Source of the DNA: Ancrocorticia sp039812645
GTDB lineage: Bacteria; Actinomycetota; Actinomycetes; Actinomycetales; Actinomycetaceae
NCBI GenBank assembly: GCA_039812645.1
Contig: JBDIAV010000026.1
Coordinates: 1-34,853, forward strand
Reading direction: 5' to 3'
DNA length: 34,853 nt
The notes under the pieces were generated by a model that saw nothing but the letters and a program-made list of their open reading frames with translations, searched no databases and had not been told where the DNA came from. Below, piece after piece: positions 14,962 to 23,281 of the stretch. A program made the translations under genes and the position numbers. Each line of letters opens with the position of its first letter. The first letter of the stretch is position 1.

Positions 14962-17619
14962 ATGAGCTTGAACAGCTTTAACTCGCGTGGAATCCTTGAG
15001 GTGGGGGACGCTTCTTACAACATCTACCGGCTGGGTGCCGTGCCCGGGCTCGAAAGGCTACCGTACTCGTTGAAGGTACTGGCCGAGAACCTGCTGCGCA
15101 CCGAAGATGGCGCTAACGTCACCGCCGCGCAGATTGAAGCACTCGCCTCGTGGGAGCCCACCGCGGAACCCAATGAGGAGATTCAGTTCACTCCCGCCCG
15201 TGTCGTTATGCAGGACTTCACCGGAGTTCCCTGCATCGTCGATCTGGCAACCATGCGTGAGGCCGTGGCCACCCTCGGTGGAGACCCGGACCGCATTAAC
15301 CCGCTCAATCCCGCCGAAATGGTCATCGACCACTCGGTGCAGATTGACGTCTTCGGCACCAATGACGCCCTCGAGCGCAACATGGACATTGAGTACGAGC
15401 GCAACGGCGAGCGTTACCAGTTCCTGCGCTGGGGCCAGGGTGCCTTCCAGAACTTTAAGGTGGTTCCGCCGGGTACCGGCATTGTCCACCAGGTCAACAT
15501 CGAGTACCTCGCTCGTGTCACGATGACGGACGACGGCGTCGCCTACCCCGATACCTGTGTGGGAACCGATTCCCATACCACCATGGTCAACGGCCTGGGT
15601 GTGCTGGGCTGGGGCGTGGGCGGTATTGAGGCTGAGGCGGCCATGCTGGGCCAGCCCGTCTCGATGCTTATTCCCAAGGTCGTGGGCTTCAAGCTCACCG
15701 GCTCCATTCCCGCTGGCTCGACCGCCACCGACGTGGTGCTGGCCATCACCCAGATGCTGCGCAAGCATGGCGTGGTGGGCAAGTTCGTCGAGTTTTACGG
15801 CGAGGGCGTGGGCGCGGTGCCGCTGGCTAACCGCGCCACCATCGGCAACATGAGCCCGGAGTTCGGCTCTACCGCGGCGATCTTCCCGATCGACGACGTG
15901 ACGCTGGACTACCTGCGCCTGACCGGCCGCGACGAGGCACAGATCGCCCTCGTTGAGGCCTACTGCAAGGAGCAGGGCCTCTGGCACGATCCCTCGCACG
16001 AGGCAGTGTACTCGGAGTACCTGGAGCTGGACTTGTCCACCGTGGTTCCTTCGATCGCCGGCCCGAAGCGCCCGCAGGATCGCATCCTGCTCTCGGAGTC
16101 GAAGAGCTCCTTTGAGAAGACGCTGCCGGATTACGCTTCGAACGATGCCTCCGATGTGCCGCTGACGTTGGGCAATGGTACGCAGACGCGCTTGAACAAC
16201 GGCGATGTTGTCATCGCCTCCATCACCTCGTGCACCAACACCTCGAACCCCTCGGTCATGCTGGCCGCCGGCATTCTGGCACAGAAGGCCGCCGATCTCG
16301 GTCTCACCTCCAAGCCGTGGGTGAAGACGTCCATGGCGCCAGGTTCCAAGGTTGTCACCGACTACTACCAGAAGGCGGGCCTCTGGCCGGCTCTGGAGGC
16401 CCTCGGCTTCAACCTCGTGGGTTATGGCTGCGCTACCTGCATTGGTAACTCCGGCCCGCTGCCGCCCGCTGTGTCCCAGGTGGTCAACGAAAACGATCTC
16501 GCTGTGGTCTCGGTGCTCTCGGGCAACCGTAACTTCGAGGGTCGTATCAACCCTGACGTCAAGATGAATTACCTGGCTTCGCCCCCACTCGTCATCGCTT
16601 ACGCGCTGGCTGGCTCGATGGACTTCGATTTCGACAACGAGCCGCTCGGCAATGATCACTCGGGTAACCCGGTGTACCTGCGCGACATCTGGCCGGATCC
16701 GGCCGAGGTGCAGGCCACCATTGATCGCTCGATCGACCGCGAGATGTTCCAGAACACCTACGCGTCGGTGTTCGAGGGCGACGATCGTTGGAAGAACCTG
16801 CCCACCCCCGAGGGTGAGCTATTCGAGTGGGACGATGCCTCCACCTACATCCGTAAGGCTCCCTTCTTCGAGGGTCTCAAGGAGGAGCTGACCCCGGTGA
16901 CGGACGTTGCCGGTGCGCGCGTGCTCGCCAAGCTCGGCGACTCGGTCACCACCGATCACATCTCGCCCGCGGGTGCCATCAAGCCGGATTCCCCTGCTGG
17001 GCGTTACCTGGCAGCGAACGGTGTGGAGCGCCGTGACTTCAACTCCTACGGCTCACGCCGTGGAAACCACGAGGTCATGGTGCGTGGCACCTTCGCCAAC
17101 ATTCGCCTGAAGAACCAGCTTCTTGACGGCGTTGAGGGCGGCTACACCAAGAACTTCCTCAGCGGTGAGCAGGAGGCCATCTACGATGCGTCTGTTGCCT
17201 ACCAGGAGGCGGGCATCCCGCTCGTGGTTCTTGGTGGTAAGGAGTACGGTTCCGGTTCCTCGCGTGACTGGGCTGCCAAGGGTACCTCGCTGCTCGGTGT
17301 TAAGGCCGTCATTGCTGAGTCCTTCGAGCGTATTCATCGCTCGAACCTCATTGGCATGGGCGTGATGCCGCTGCAGTTCCCCGAGGGTGAGAACGCCGAT
17401 TCGCTCGGCCTGACCGGCGAGGAAGTTTTCACCATCACCGGTATTGTTGCGCTGAACGAGGGTGTCACTCCGAAGACCGTGCATGTCGTTGCCGAGAAGG
17501 CCGACGGTTCGGTGATCGAGTTCGAGGCTCGCGTCCGTATCGACACACCTGGCGAAGCCGATTACTTCCGTAACGGTGGAATTCTTCAGTACGTGCTGCG
17601 TCAGCTGGCGAAGGCCTGA
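14962..17619 (+). CDS. acn: Aconitate hydratase (AcnA type)
   Basis: The 885-residue TCA-cycle enzyme interconverts citrate and isocitrate. The three [4Fe-4S] ligands are visible: Cys424 in ITSCTNTSNPS, and Cys490 and Cys493 in YGCATCIGNSGPL. The substrate-binding DSHTTMVNGLGVLGWGVGG and the swivel-domain KEYGSGSSRDWAAKG are intact. Length and domain order (three N-terminal alpha/beta domains, linker, swivel domain) fit the AcnA/IRP1 class. AGGAG (14953-14957) supports ATG 14962. Codon use is strongly biased towards preferred GC-ending codons, suggesting high expression. It is preceded by a 20-bp palindrome and followed by strong hairpins. Confidence 0.97.
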   Translation: MSLNSFNSRGILEVGDASYNIYRLGAVPGLERLPYSLKVLAENLLRTEDGANVTAAQIEALASWEPTAEPNEEIQFTPARVVMQDFTGVPCIVDLATMREAVATLGGDPDRINPLNPAEMVIDHSVQIDVFGTNDALERNMDIEYERNGERYQFLRWGQGAFQNFKVVPPGTGIVHQVNIEYLARVTMTDDGVAYPDTCVGTDSHTTMVNGLGVLGWGVGGIEAEAAMLGQPVSMLIPKVVGFKLTGSIPAGSTATDVVLAITQMLRKHGVVGKFVEFYGEGVGAVPLANRATIGNMSPEFGSTAAIFPIDDVTLDYLRLTGRDEAQIALVEAYCKEQGLWHDPSHEAVYSEYLELDLSTVVPSIAGPKRPQDRILLSESKSSFEKTLPDYASNDASDVPLTLGNGTQTRLNNGDVVIASITSCTNTSNPSVMLAAGILAQKAADLGLTSKPWVKTSMAPGSKVVTDYYQKAGLWPALEALGFNLVGYGCATCIGNSGPLPPAVSQVVNENDLAVVSVLSGNRNFEGRINPDVKMNYLASPPLVIAYALAGSMDFDFDNEPLGNDHSGNPVYLRDIWPDPAEVQATIDRSIDREMFQNTYASVFEGDDRWKNLPTPEGELFEWDDASTYIRKAPFFEGLKEELTPVTDVAGARVLAKLGDSVTTDHISPAGAIKPDSPAGRYLAANGVERRDFNSYGSRRGNHEVMVRGTFANIRLKNQLLDGVEGGYTKNFLSGEQEAIYDASVAYQEAGIPLVVLGGKEYGSGSSRDWAAKGTSLLGVKAVIAESFERIHRSNLIGMGVMPLQFPEGENADSLGLTGEEVFTITGIVALNEGVTPKTVHVVAEKADGSVIEFEARVRIDTPGEADYFRNGGILQYVLRQLAKA

Positions 17620-17643
17620 TGGAGCGTTGTATGAACCATCGAG

Positions 17644-17703
17644 ATTAACCTTGAGTGCATGATGTCGTATGCATAGCGGTTAATGTCGTACCGTAACGGT
17701 TAA
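17644..17703 (+). repeat. Paired direct repeats and hairpin after acn
   Basis: Two near-copies of a 21-22-base unit (17662-17683 and 17683-17703) share ATGTCGTA at the start and CGGTTAA at the end. ATTAACC (17644-17650) can pair with GGTTAAT at the end of the first copy, with an inner TGCAT/ATGCA stem. This gives a hairpin that would compete with the second copy. Role unknown; it lies in the acn 3' region. Confidence 0.6.
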
Positions 17704-17710
17704 ATACGTG

Positions 17711-17746
17711 AGGAGCGGGTCAGTCCCACAAGACTGGCCCGCTCCT
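17711..17746 (+). terminator. Strong hairpin terminator after acn
   Basis: AGGAGCGGGTCAGTC (17711-17725) pairs with GACTGGCCCGCTCCT (17732-17746) with one G-T mismatch position and a 6-base loop. No U-run follows. It lies between acn and the serpin gene. Confidence 0.7.
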
Positions 17747-17750
17747 CGCT

Positions 17751-17756
17751 TATACT
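17751..17756 (+). promoter_or_regulatory. Candidate -10 box TATACT for the serpin gene
   Basis: TATACT matches five of six -10 positions and lies right after the acn terminator stem, 36 bases before the serpin GTG. No clear -35 is seen because that stretch is the terminator stem. Confidence 0.4.
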
Positions 17757-17792
17757 GGAGTCCTTGACCCAGCCTCGGTGAAGGAGTTCACG

Positions 17793-18971
17793 GTGTCATC
17801 TCGTCGGTTGGTTGCAGGCCTGGCCACTTGCATCCTCGCATTGTCAGCCTGCGGAAATTCGACAGATTCCACAGATGCCGCTACTCAAGCTGCACGCACG
17901 GATATCCCGATGTCCTCTTTGAATGCTGGGCTTACTGTGACAGCAGCACAGTTGCGCGATCATCCAGGAACGAACACGGTGATCTCGCCCGCCTCCTTGC
18001 AGACAGCCTTTGCCATGCTGGCCTCCGGAGTGGAAATTGGTTCAGATACCTACGCGGAACTCTCCGCGTTTCTCGGTACGGAGGCCGGTGGCAGCACCAC
18101 CATGTACGGTGGACTGGGTGAGGCTCTCGAAGCGGAAGCGGGCGACGGCGTCGTCGACCTGGCAACCGCGTGGGGAATTCGGACCGATGGCGGCGCCGAC
18201 ATCTCACGCGTAGCGGTCGAAGCCGTGGCGAAATCGCTCCGATCGACAGTCGAGGAGGGGAAGCTCGCTGATCTCCAGGAGGCGTTGGACAAGTGGACCG
18301 AGGATTCGAGCAGGGGGCTGGTGAAGGATTTGCCGCCGTTGGTCGACGACGCCGTCCTCGTCTTGCTGTCCTCGCTGTACGTTCAACAGGGATGGGCCGA
18401 GGAGCCGGACTTCTCGCTGATCGACTTTCACCCTGCCGGTGGCGAGGTGAGTGTGACTCCGGGCATGGCGTGGGACAACATCTCGGTGAGGCGTGGCGAC
18501 TCGTATGACTACGCCGTCGTTCCTTTTGCGGACAACTTACAGTTTGACGTGCTCATGCCCACGAGTGGAGATCTTGCGAATCTCTCCGTGACGGATTGGG
18601 ATGTGAAGCCTGATGCCACGATGAAGGTCGAGCTGCCGCAGCTCAAGCTGGTGGGGGAGGCGAACGTTTCGCAGATGCTGGAGAATCTCTCCCTGACATC
18701 GATCAAGAATGTGCCCTCGGCTATCACCGGTTTTACGGAGAACGGCGAGGGGCTCGTACCCGAGGTGATCGTCCAAAAGGCAACGTTGACACTTAACCAG
18801 GAGGGAATTGAGGCGGCGGCAGTCACTCAGATTCAGGCTGTGCCTACGATGCTGCCGGTCGCAGAGCCGGACGTGCTGACGTTCGATCATCCTTTCGTTT
18901 TCCGCGTGACGGATAAGGAAAGCGGATGGGTACTGTTTTACGGAGCTGTGAACAATCCCAATCCGCAGTAG
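17793..18971 (+). CDS. Serpin-family protease inhibitor, predicted lipoprotein
   Basis: The 392-residue protein starts at GTG 17793, placed by AAGGAG (17781-17786); an upstream GTG (17778) has no such site. A short signal peptide (SRRLVAGLATCILALSAC) ends in a lipobox with Cys20, so it should be a surface lipoprotein. Serpin hallmarks are NTVISPASLQTAFAMLASG, LVLLSSLYVQQGW, ELPQLKL and, near the end, DHPFVFRVTDKESGWVLFYGAV. The hinge before the reactive loop reads QEGIEAAAVT (Gly338 as P15), with small residues as in inhibitory serpins but Ile where Thr/Ser is usual at P14. By that numbering P1 is near Thr/Met of AVPTML, so the target protease is uncertain. It stands alone between acn and dxs. 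Confidence 0.9.
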   Translation: MSSRRLVAGLATCILALSACGNSTDSTDAATQAARTDIPMSSLNAGLTVTAAQLRDHPGTNTVISPASLQTAFAMLASGVEIGSDTYAELSAFLGTEAGGSTTMYGGLGEALEAEAGDGVVDLATAWGIRTDGGADISRVAVEAVAKSLRSTVEEGKLADLQEALDKWTEDSSRGLVKDLPPLVDDAVLVLLSSLYVQQGWAEEPDFSLIDFHPAGGEVSVTPGMAWDNISVRRGDSYDYAVVPFADNLQFDVLMPTSGDLANLSVTDWDVKPDATMKVELPQLKLVGEANVSQMLENLSLTSIKNVPSAITGFTENGEGLVPEVIVQKATLTLNQEGIEAAAVTQIQAVPTMLPVAEPDVLTFDHPFVFRVTDKESGWVLFYGAVNNPNPQ

Positions 18972-19154
18972 GGGACATGGGCTACGGGTGGCTCGAGCCT
19001 CCACGAGTATTGTGCCGGTAGTTCGGATGACTAGTATGCAACGGTGCGTAGCGGTCACTGCGAAAGGTAGAACGCTTCGCTTCGGGTAGCCAAGATGTCA
19101 GGATGGCCCTCTCAGAAGCGCTACGATGGGGTGATTCCCCAAGGAGGTATGTGC

Positions 19155-21071
19155 GTGGATATTCTTGCTCAGATTGAGGGCCCCGCGAGCGTTAAGGCTT
19201 TGGCACCCCGTCAACTCACGCAGTTGGCAGCGGAAATTCGGGAGTTCCTGGTTGAGAACGTCTCCCGCACGGGTGGCCATCTGGGGCCAAATCTTGGGGT
19301 AGTGGAGCTGACGATCGCGCTGCACCGTATCTTCGATTCACCCGAGGATGTCATGGTCTTCGATACGGGCCACCAATCGTATGTGCACAAGATTCTGACC
19401 GGACGTACCGACTTTTCGCGGCTGCGCCAAGAGGGTGGCATCTCGGGGTATCCATCGCGCTCCGAGTCCGAGCATGATGTAGTGGAGAATTCCCACGCCA
19501 CCACGGCACTTTCGTGGGCCGACGGCATTGCCCGCGCCATGCAGCTCCAAGGTAATCGTGAGAACCGGGCCATCGCGATTATTGGTGACGGTGCCATGAC
19601 GGGCGGCATGGCTTGGGAAGCGCTGAACAACATTGCGGAGGATCCCGAGCGGCCCGTGGTCATTGTTCTCAACGATAACGGGCGTTCGTATGCGCCCACC
19701 GTGGGGGGCGTGGTACGCCGTTTTGAAGGCGGACGCAAGCTTGATGCAGTGCGAGTGAATCGTAACTATGAACAGTTCCTCGACTGGACAAAGAAGACGC
19801 TTCAGGATGCCGGAACTCCCGGCCGCATGGCCTATGGAGCGCTGCACTCGATCAAGCGCGGCGTCAAGGATATCTTCGTGGACGCCGGTGTGTTCGACTA
19901 CCTCGGCCTTAAGTATATCGGCCCAGTGGACGGGCATTCGCTGGAGGATCTCGAGCAAGCATTTTCCCTTGCGCGGGACTTTGGCGGACCTGTGGTGGTG
20001 CATGCCATCACCGAGAAGGGCCGCGGCTACAAGCCCGCGGAGGATGACGTGGCGGATCGTTTCCATGCGATTGGCCGGATTCATCCCGAGACGGGTCTGC
20101 CGGTTGAAGTGGCACGTTTCGGTTGGACGTCGGTGTTTGCCGAGGAGATCGTCAAGCTTGCCTATGAGGAACCGAAGCTGGTGGGGATTACAGCGGCGAT
20201 GCTGCGCCCCGTTGGTTTGGGACCGCTCTCGGATGAGTTCCCGGATCGCGTCATTGACGTGGGTATCGCTGAGCAGCACGCCCTGACGATGGCTGCGGGC
20301 ATGGCGCTCCAGGGATACCATCCCGTTGTTGCCCTGTACGCTACCTTCCTCAACCGCGGCTTTGACCAGATGCTCATGGACGTTGCGCTGCATGGCGCTC
20401 CGGTCACCATTATTTTGGATCGCGCCGGTATCACGGGCGACGACGGCGCCTCCCACAACGGTATGTGGGACCTCTCGTTGGCCGCGATGATCCCGGGGAT
20501 GCGCACGGCGGCACCGCGCGACGGCGAGCGGTTGCGTGCACTGGTGCGCGAGGCGGTGGCGATCGATAGCCCGACGCTGGTTCGTTACCCCAAGGGGGAG
20601 GTGCCCGAGGAGATCGTGGCGCTGCGGTCCGTTGACGGCATTGACGTACTGTTCGAGTCCGAGATCGTAGCCGGTGTTGGCTTGGCGGCGGATAAAGCCG
20701 GACCCAGTCGAGGCGTCGAGAAAGTTGCCGTGGTTGCCGTGGGAGCAATGGCCGGGACCGCGCTGGCGGCGGCAAAGGCTGCTATTGGCGTGGCCGTCAC
20801 CGTGGTGGACCCGCGTTGGGTACTGCCGGTCAGCGAGGGGCTCGTGAGCTTCCTGTCCGGTTTTGATCGCGTGGTGACGTTGGAGGACGGCCTCATCGAC
20901 GGCGGCGTGGGTAGCGAGATTGAGATTGCCTTGGCTCGGGCTAGGCACCGGGTACCGGTGGCCAAGCTGGGCGTGCGCCGCGAGTTTATTGCGCACGCCT
21001 CCCGTGGCTCGGTGCTGGCCCGCGAAAATATGACGGTGGACGACGCAAGGGCGCTCATCGAGGGTAAGTAG
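19155..21071 (+). CDS. dxs: 1-deoxy-D-xylulose-5-phosphate synthase
   Basis: The 638-residue thiamine-diphosphate enzyme condenses pyruvate and glyceraldehyde 3-phosphate, the first step of the MEP isoprenoid pathway. TGHQSYVHK, the ThDP/Mg motif GDGAMTGGMAWEALNN (starting Gly144), DNGRSYAPT and the transketolase-type Glu in VGIAEQHALT are all present. GTG 19155 was chosen because AAGGAGG (19141-19147) sits 7 bases upstream. ATG 19149 is only one base from that site. A TACGAT box (19122-19127) is a possible -10. In actinobacteria dxs commonly follows acn; here the serpin gene lies between them. It converges on the RNase D gene. Confidence 0.96.
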   Translation: MDILAQIEGPASVKALAPRQLTQLAAEIREFLVENVSRTGGHLGPNLGVVELTIALHRIFDSPEDVMVFDTGHQSYVHKILTGRTDFSRLRQEGGISGYPSRSESEHDVVENSHATTALSWADGIARAMQLQGNRENRAIAIIGDGAMTGGMAWEALNNIAEDPERPVVIVLNDNGRSYAPTVGGVVRRFEGGRKLDAVRVNRNYEQFLDWTKKTLQDAGTPGRMAYGALHSIKRGVKDIFVDAGVFDYLGLKYIGPVDGHSLEDLEQAFSLARDFGGPVVVHAITEKGRGYKPAEDDVADRFHAIGRIHPETGLPVEVARFGWTSVFAEEIVKLAYEEPKLVGITAAMLRPVGLGPLSDEFPDRVIDVGIAEQHALTMAAGMALQGYHPVVALYATFLNRGFDQMLMDVALHGAPVTIILDRAGITGDDGASHNGMWDLSLAAMIPGMRTAAPRDGERLRALVREAVAIDSPTLVRYPKGEVPEEIVALRSVDGIDVLFESEIVAGVGLAADKAGPSRGVEKVAVVAVGAMAGTALAAAKAAIGVAVTVVDPRWVLPVSEGLVSFLSGFDRVVTLEDGLIDGGVGSEIEIALARARHRVPVAKLGVRREFIAHASRGSVLARENMTVDDARALIEGK

Positions 21072-21165
21072 CTAGTGCCACGTAGCTAGAGCGAGGGGCT
21101 ACTCAACTGGTCAACGATTTTGCCCAGATGTTTACCCGTGCGGGTGAGGTCAGATAATTGACGTA

Positions 21166-21282
21166 TTACTCGTTACCTGATTCCTCAACCGGAATGTCAG
21201 GGATCGGCTGCTCGTCCGGAGCGGCCTCCTCTCTATTCTTTGCTTCTGTACCCGTGGAGAACCGTGAATGTAAACAAAGTAT
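21166..21282 (-). pseudogene. Possible C-terminal remnant of a lost gene
   Basis: Within the 364-base convergent gap (21072-21435) the minus strand has a 38-codon open frame ending in TAA. Its last residues (EEAAPDEQPIPDIPVEESGNE, here split as EEAAPDEQPIP and DIPVEESGNE) look like a Pro/Glu-rich protein tail. There is no ATG, GTG or TTG start after the upstream stop at 21283-21285. It may be the stub of a deleted gene or chance composition. Nothing else recognisable lies in the gap apart from a TACGAT -10-like hexamer at 21302-21307. Confidence 0.25.
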
Positions 21283-21435
21283 CTACTCGGTAAGCGGGCA
21301 CTACGATGCGTTTATCGCAATGACATCCGTCGGGAGCTATTGCAGAGATAGAGCAAAAGGTACAGGTGCACACGATGAAAAGGAACTGGTGCGCGCCATG
21401 ACGGGAAATCCTTCTCACTGACCACCGCGGGGGAT

Positions 21436-22641
21436 CTACCCTCGTCGCGCCGCCGCAACGATCACCGGAGCAACCTTCGCCACCTGCCACGGCCGTGCGC
21501 CGAGTGCCGCCAGCAGGATAGGAATCTCGTCCACGTGATCCCAGCCGTCCCACGCCAGAGTCTTCTGGAGCAACGGTTTGAGCAGAATATCCTGGCGGAT
21601 ACCCAAATCCTCGGCCTCGGTCAGCACCGCGGAACGCACGATACCCCAGCGCTTAGCCGCTGCGGGATCGTGACGTTCCCACTGCTTGACGTTGGGGAAG
21701 GGGTCCGTATTGTCATTGAAGTAGCGGGCAGGTAGTTCCGAATCCTTGAGCCGCCACACCGGATCGATGGCTTCCCAGTAGGCAGGAGCGTCGCGCCGCC
21801 TCCCACGCGTCTGGAGTAACGGTGAGCGAACAACGTCCTGGCGCGAGCGCGGTTTGCGCAGTGCCAACGTTCCGAGAACTTTGCCGGGGAGAACGCGTTC
21901 AGGCGCCAGATCGCGAGCCCGCGCAATCTTGTCGCGTTCTGTCCACAGGGCTTCGAGCATTGCGAGCGCGCGCTGATCTCTGATGCCCACCTGACGCGCA
22001 ATCTTGCGCCATGGCTGCTTCTTCTTTGGGCGTGGCTCGCGTAGCCGCACCTCCTCGCACTCTTCCTGGAGCCATTCGAAACGGTCTGCCCGCTTGAGCA
22101 TCTTGGTCAGCTCGTCGCGCAGTTCTACGAGCAACTCCACATCGAGCGCGGCATAGGACAGTAGCTCCGGAGCCAACGGGCGTTGTGACCAGTCTGAATT
22201 CGAATGCTCCTTGGCCAGTCCGTACCCGAGAACCTCCGCGATCTCGGCCTGGAGCGACACACGTGGAAAACCGAGGAGAAGCCCGGCGATTTCGGTATCG
22301 AAGACTTCAGGCGGGTAAAGATCCAGTTCGTGCAGGCAAGGAAGATCCTGATCAGCCGCGTGCAGAATCCACTGACCCGAAGCCAACACCTTGCGCAGCC
22401 CATCCAGACGATCCTCGATCCCCACCGGATCGATAAGGAACGTCCCCGCACCTTCGCGGCGAATCTGGATCAGGTAGGCCCGGTCCGAGTAGCGAATCCC
22501 CATGGCTCGTTCGGTATCCACAGCAAACGGGCCGTGTCCTCGTTCTAGGGCGGCGACGGCGTCGTCGATATCGTCGTGAGTGAGGCCCGGGATTCCCTCG
22601 CGGGGTTCGTCGAGTCGGGTGACGTCGACTGCTTCGTTCAT
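21436..22641 (-). CDS. RNase D-like 3'-5' exonuclease with HRDC domain
   Basis: The 401-residue protein has a DEDDy exonuclease domain: Exo I VDTER (Asp42, Glu44), Exo II HAADQDL (Asp99) and Exo III SYAALD (Tyr163, Asp167). An HRDC domain follows (about 205-290, RQVGIRDQRALAMLEALWTERDKIA) and then a further C-terminal helical region. These enzymes trim 3' ends of structured RNAs such as tRNA precursors. ATG 22641 overlaps the stop of the upstream DUF3000 gene as ATGA, with GGAG upstream, so a longer reading to 22764 is rejected. Family and fold are clear; the RNA substrate is inferred. Confidence 0.9.
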   Translation of the reverse strand: MNEAVDVTRLDEPREGIPGLTHDDIDDAVAALERGHGPFAVDTERAMGIRYSDRAYLIQIRREGAGTFLIDPVGIEDRLDGLRKVLASGQWILHAADQDLPCLHELDLYPPEVFDTEIAGLLLGFPRVSLQAEIAEVLGYGLAKEHSNSDWSQRPLAPELLSYAALDVELLVELRDELTKMLKRADRFEWLQEECEEVRLREPRPKKKQPWRKIARQVGIRDQRALAMLEALWTERDKIARARDLAPERVLPGKVLGTLALRKPRSRQDVVRSPLLQTRGRRRDAPAYWEAIDPVWRLKDSELPARYFNDNTDPFPNVKQWERHDPAAAKRWGIVRSAVLTEAEDLGIRQDILLKPLLQKTLAWDGWDHVDEIPILLAALGARPWQVAKVAPVIVAAARRG

Positions 22642-23219
22642 ATCATCTCCTGAAGGCGCAGCGGGAGCGAGGCGACTCCCGCCGGACCCAATCCGCAAAT
22701 CGTGGCGACGAAGTCCGCCCAGGCGTCGAGATGGTCGGAAACATCCGGAAAATCCGGAGTCCACGACGCACGCACCTCGACTTCCGCACGCGAAGCGTAA
22801 GCGGATTCCGCACCGAAGTTCTCATTATATCGACGAGTCACAGATCCGGTGAGTTTATGAAATGGTGCACCATACTCGTGGAGTGCATCTGTCAGCCATG
22901 CCCACGCTACTTGGCTGAGCAACGGATCATCGGCGATCTCGGGGTCAAGCGTAGAACTGGCATAACTGACCACGCGGAACTGGCCCTCCCACGCGGGTTG
23001 TCCCTGGGGATCGTGGAGAAGGACAAATCGGGCGTCACCACGATAGGTGTCTGGATCTAGGAAAGGAGAATCGTTAATCTCGGCCTGCAACGCTACCGCC
23101 CAGGGGGCAATCGCCTTGGGCGGTGGGATCTGAACCACGTGAATCTCGGGGCGGAACGTATGCCCGCGGAGAGAATCCAGCGCCTCCAGAAACTGCAAGG
23201 GGGCATTGATCTCAGGCAC
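22638..23219 (-). CDS. DUF3000 family protein
   Basis: The 193-residue soluble protein has the pattern FLEALDSLRGHTFRPEIHVVQIPPPKAIAPWAVALQAEI, split here by its two parts FLEALDSLRGHTFRPEI and PPPKAIAPWAVALQAEI, and ends PLRLQEM. It matches my knowledge of DUF3000, an actinobacterial family always next to the RNase D/HRDC gene; its function is unknown. The start is GTG 23219. It has no Shine-Dalgarno sequence, but TACAGT ends 6 bases upstream, consistent with leaderless initiation. Its stop overlaps the exonuclease start, so the two genes are coupled. Confidence 0.8.
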   Translation of the reverse strand: MPEINAPLQFLEALDSLRGHTFRPEIHVVQIPPPKAIAPWAVALQAEINDSPFLDPDTYRGDARFVLLHDPQGQPAWEGQFRVVSYASSTLDPEIADDPLLSQVAWAWLTDALHEYGAPFHKLTGSVTRRYNENFGAESAYASRAEVEVRASWTPDFPDVSDHLDAWADFVATICGLGPAGVASLPLRLQEMI

Positions 23220-23225
23220 ATGTTT

Positions 23226-23274
23226 ACTGTAGCGGGCAGGTCCGGCTCATTTCGGGTGGCGCGCCGGGTAGGCT
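23226..23274. promoter_or_regulatory. Back-to-back leaderless promoters for DUF3000 and femX-like genes
   Basis: On the minus strand TACAGT (23226-23231) ends 6 bases before GTG 23219. On the plus strand TAGGCT (23269-23274) ends 7 bases before ATG 23282. Both fit TAnnnT, and neither start has a ribosome binding site. No consensus -35 elements are visible. Confidence 0.5.
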
Positions 23275-23281
23275 GGGATGC

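Noticed and set aside
15058..16659. Long open frame antisense to acn
   Set aside because: It is the shadow of strongly biased GC-ending codons of acn; its product is His/Arg/Val-rich low-complexity sequence without a recognisable domain.
19338..20996. Long open frame antisense to dxs
   Set aside because: Same explanation: dxs is intact with all family motifs, and the antisense product shows none.
21158..21421. 87-codon plus-strand frame in the dxs/RNase D gap
   Set aside because: It starts at TTG without a ribosome binding site and its Ser/Cys-rich composition shows no domain; not supported as a gene.
22642..22764. Upstream extension of the RNase D gene
   Set aside because: It would overlap DUF3000 by over 120 bases; the ATGA overlap at 22638-22641 with GGAG is the usual coupled start.
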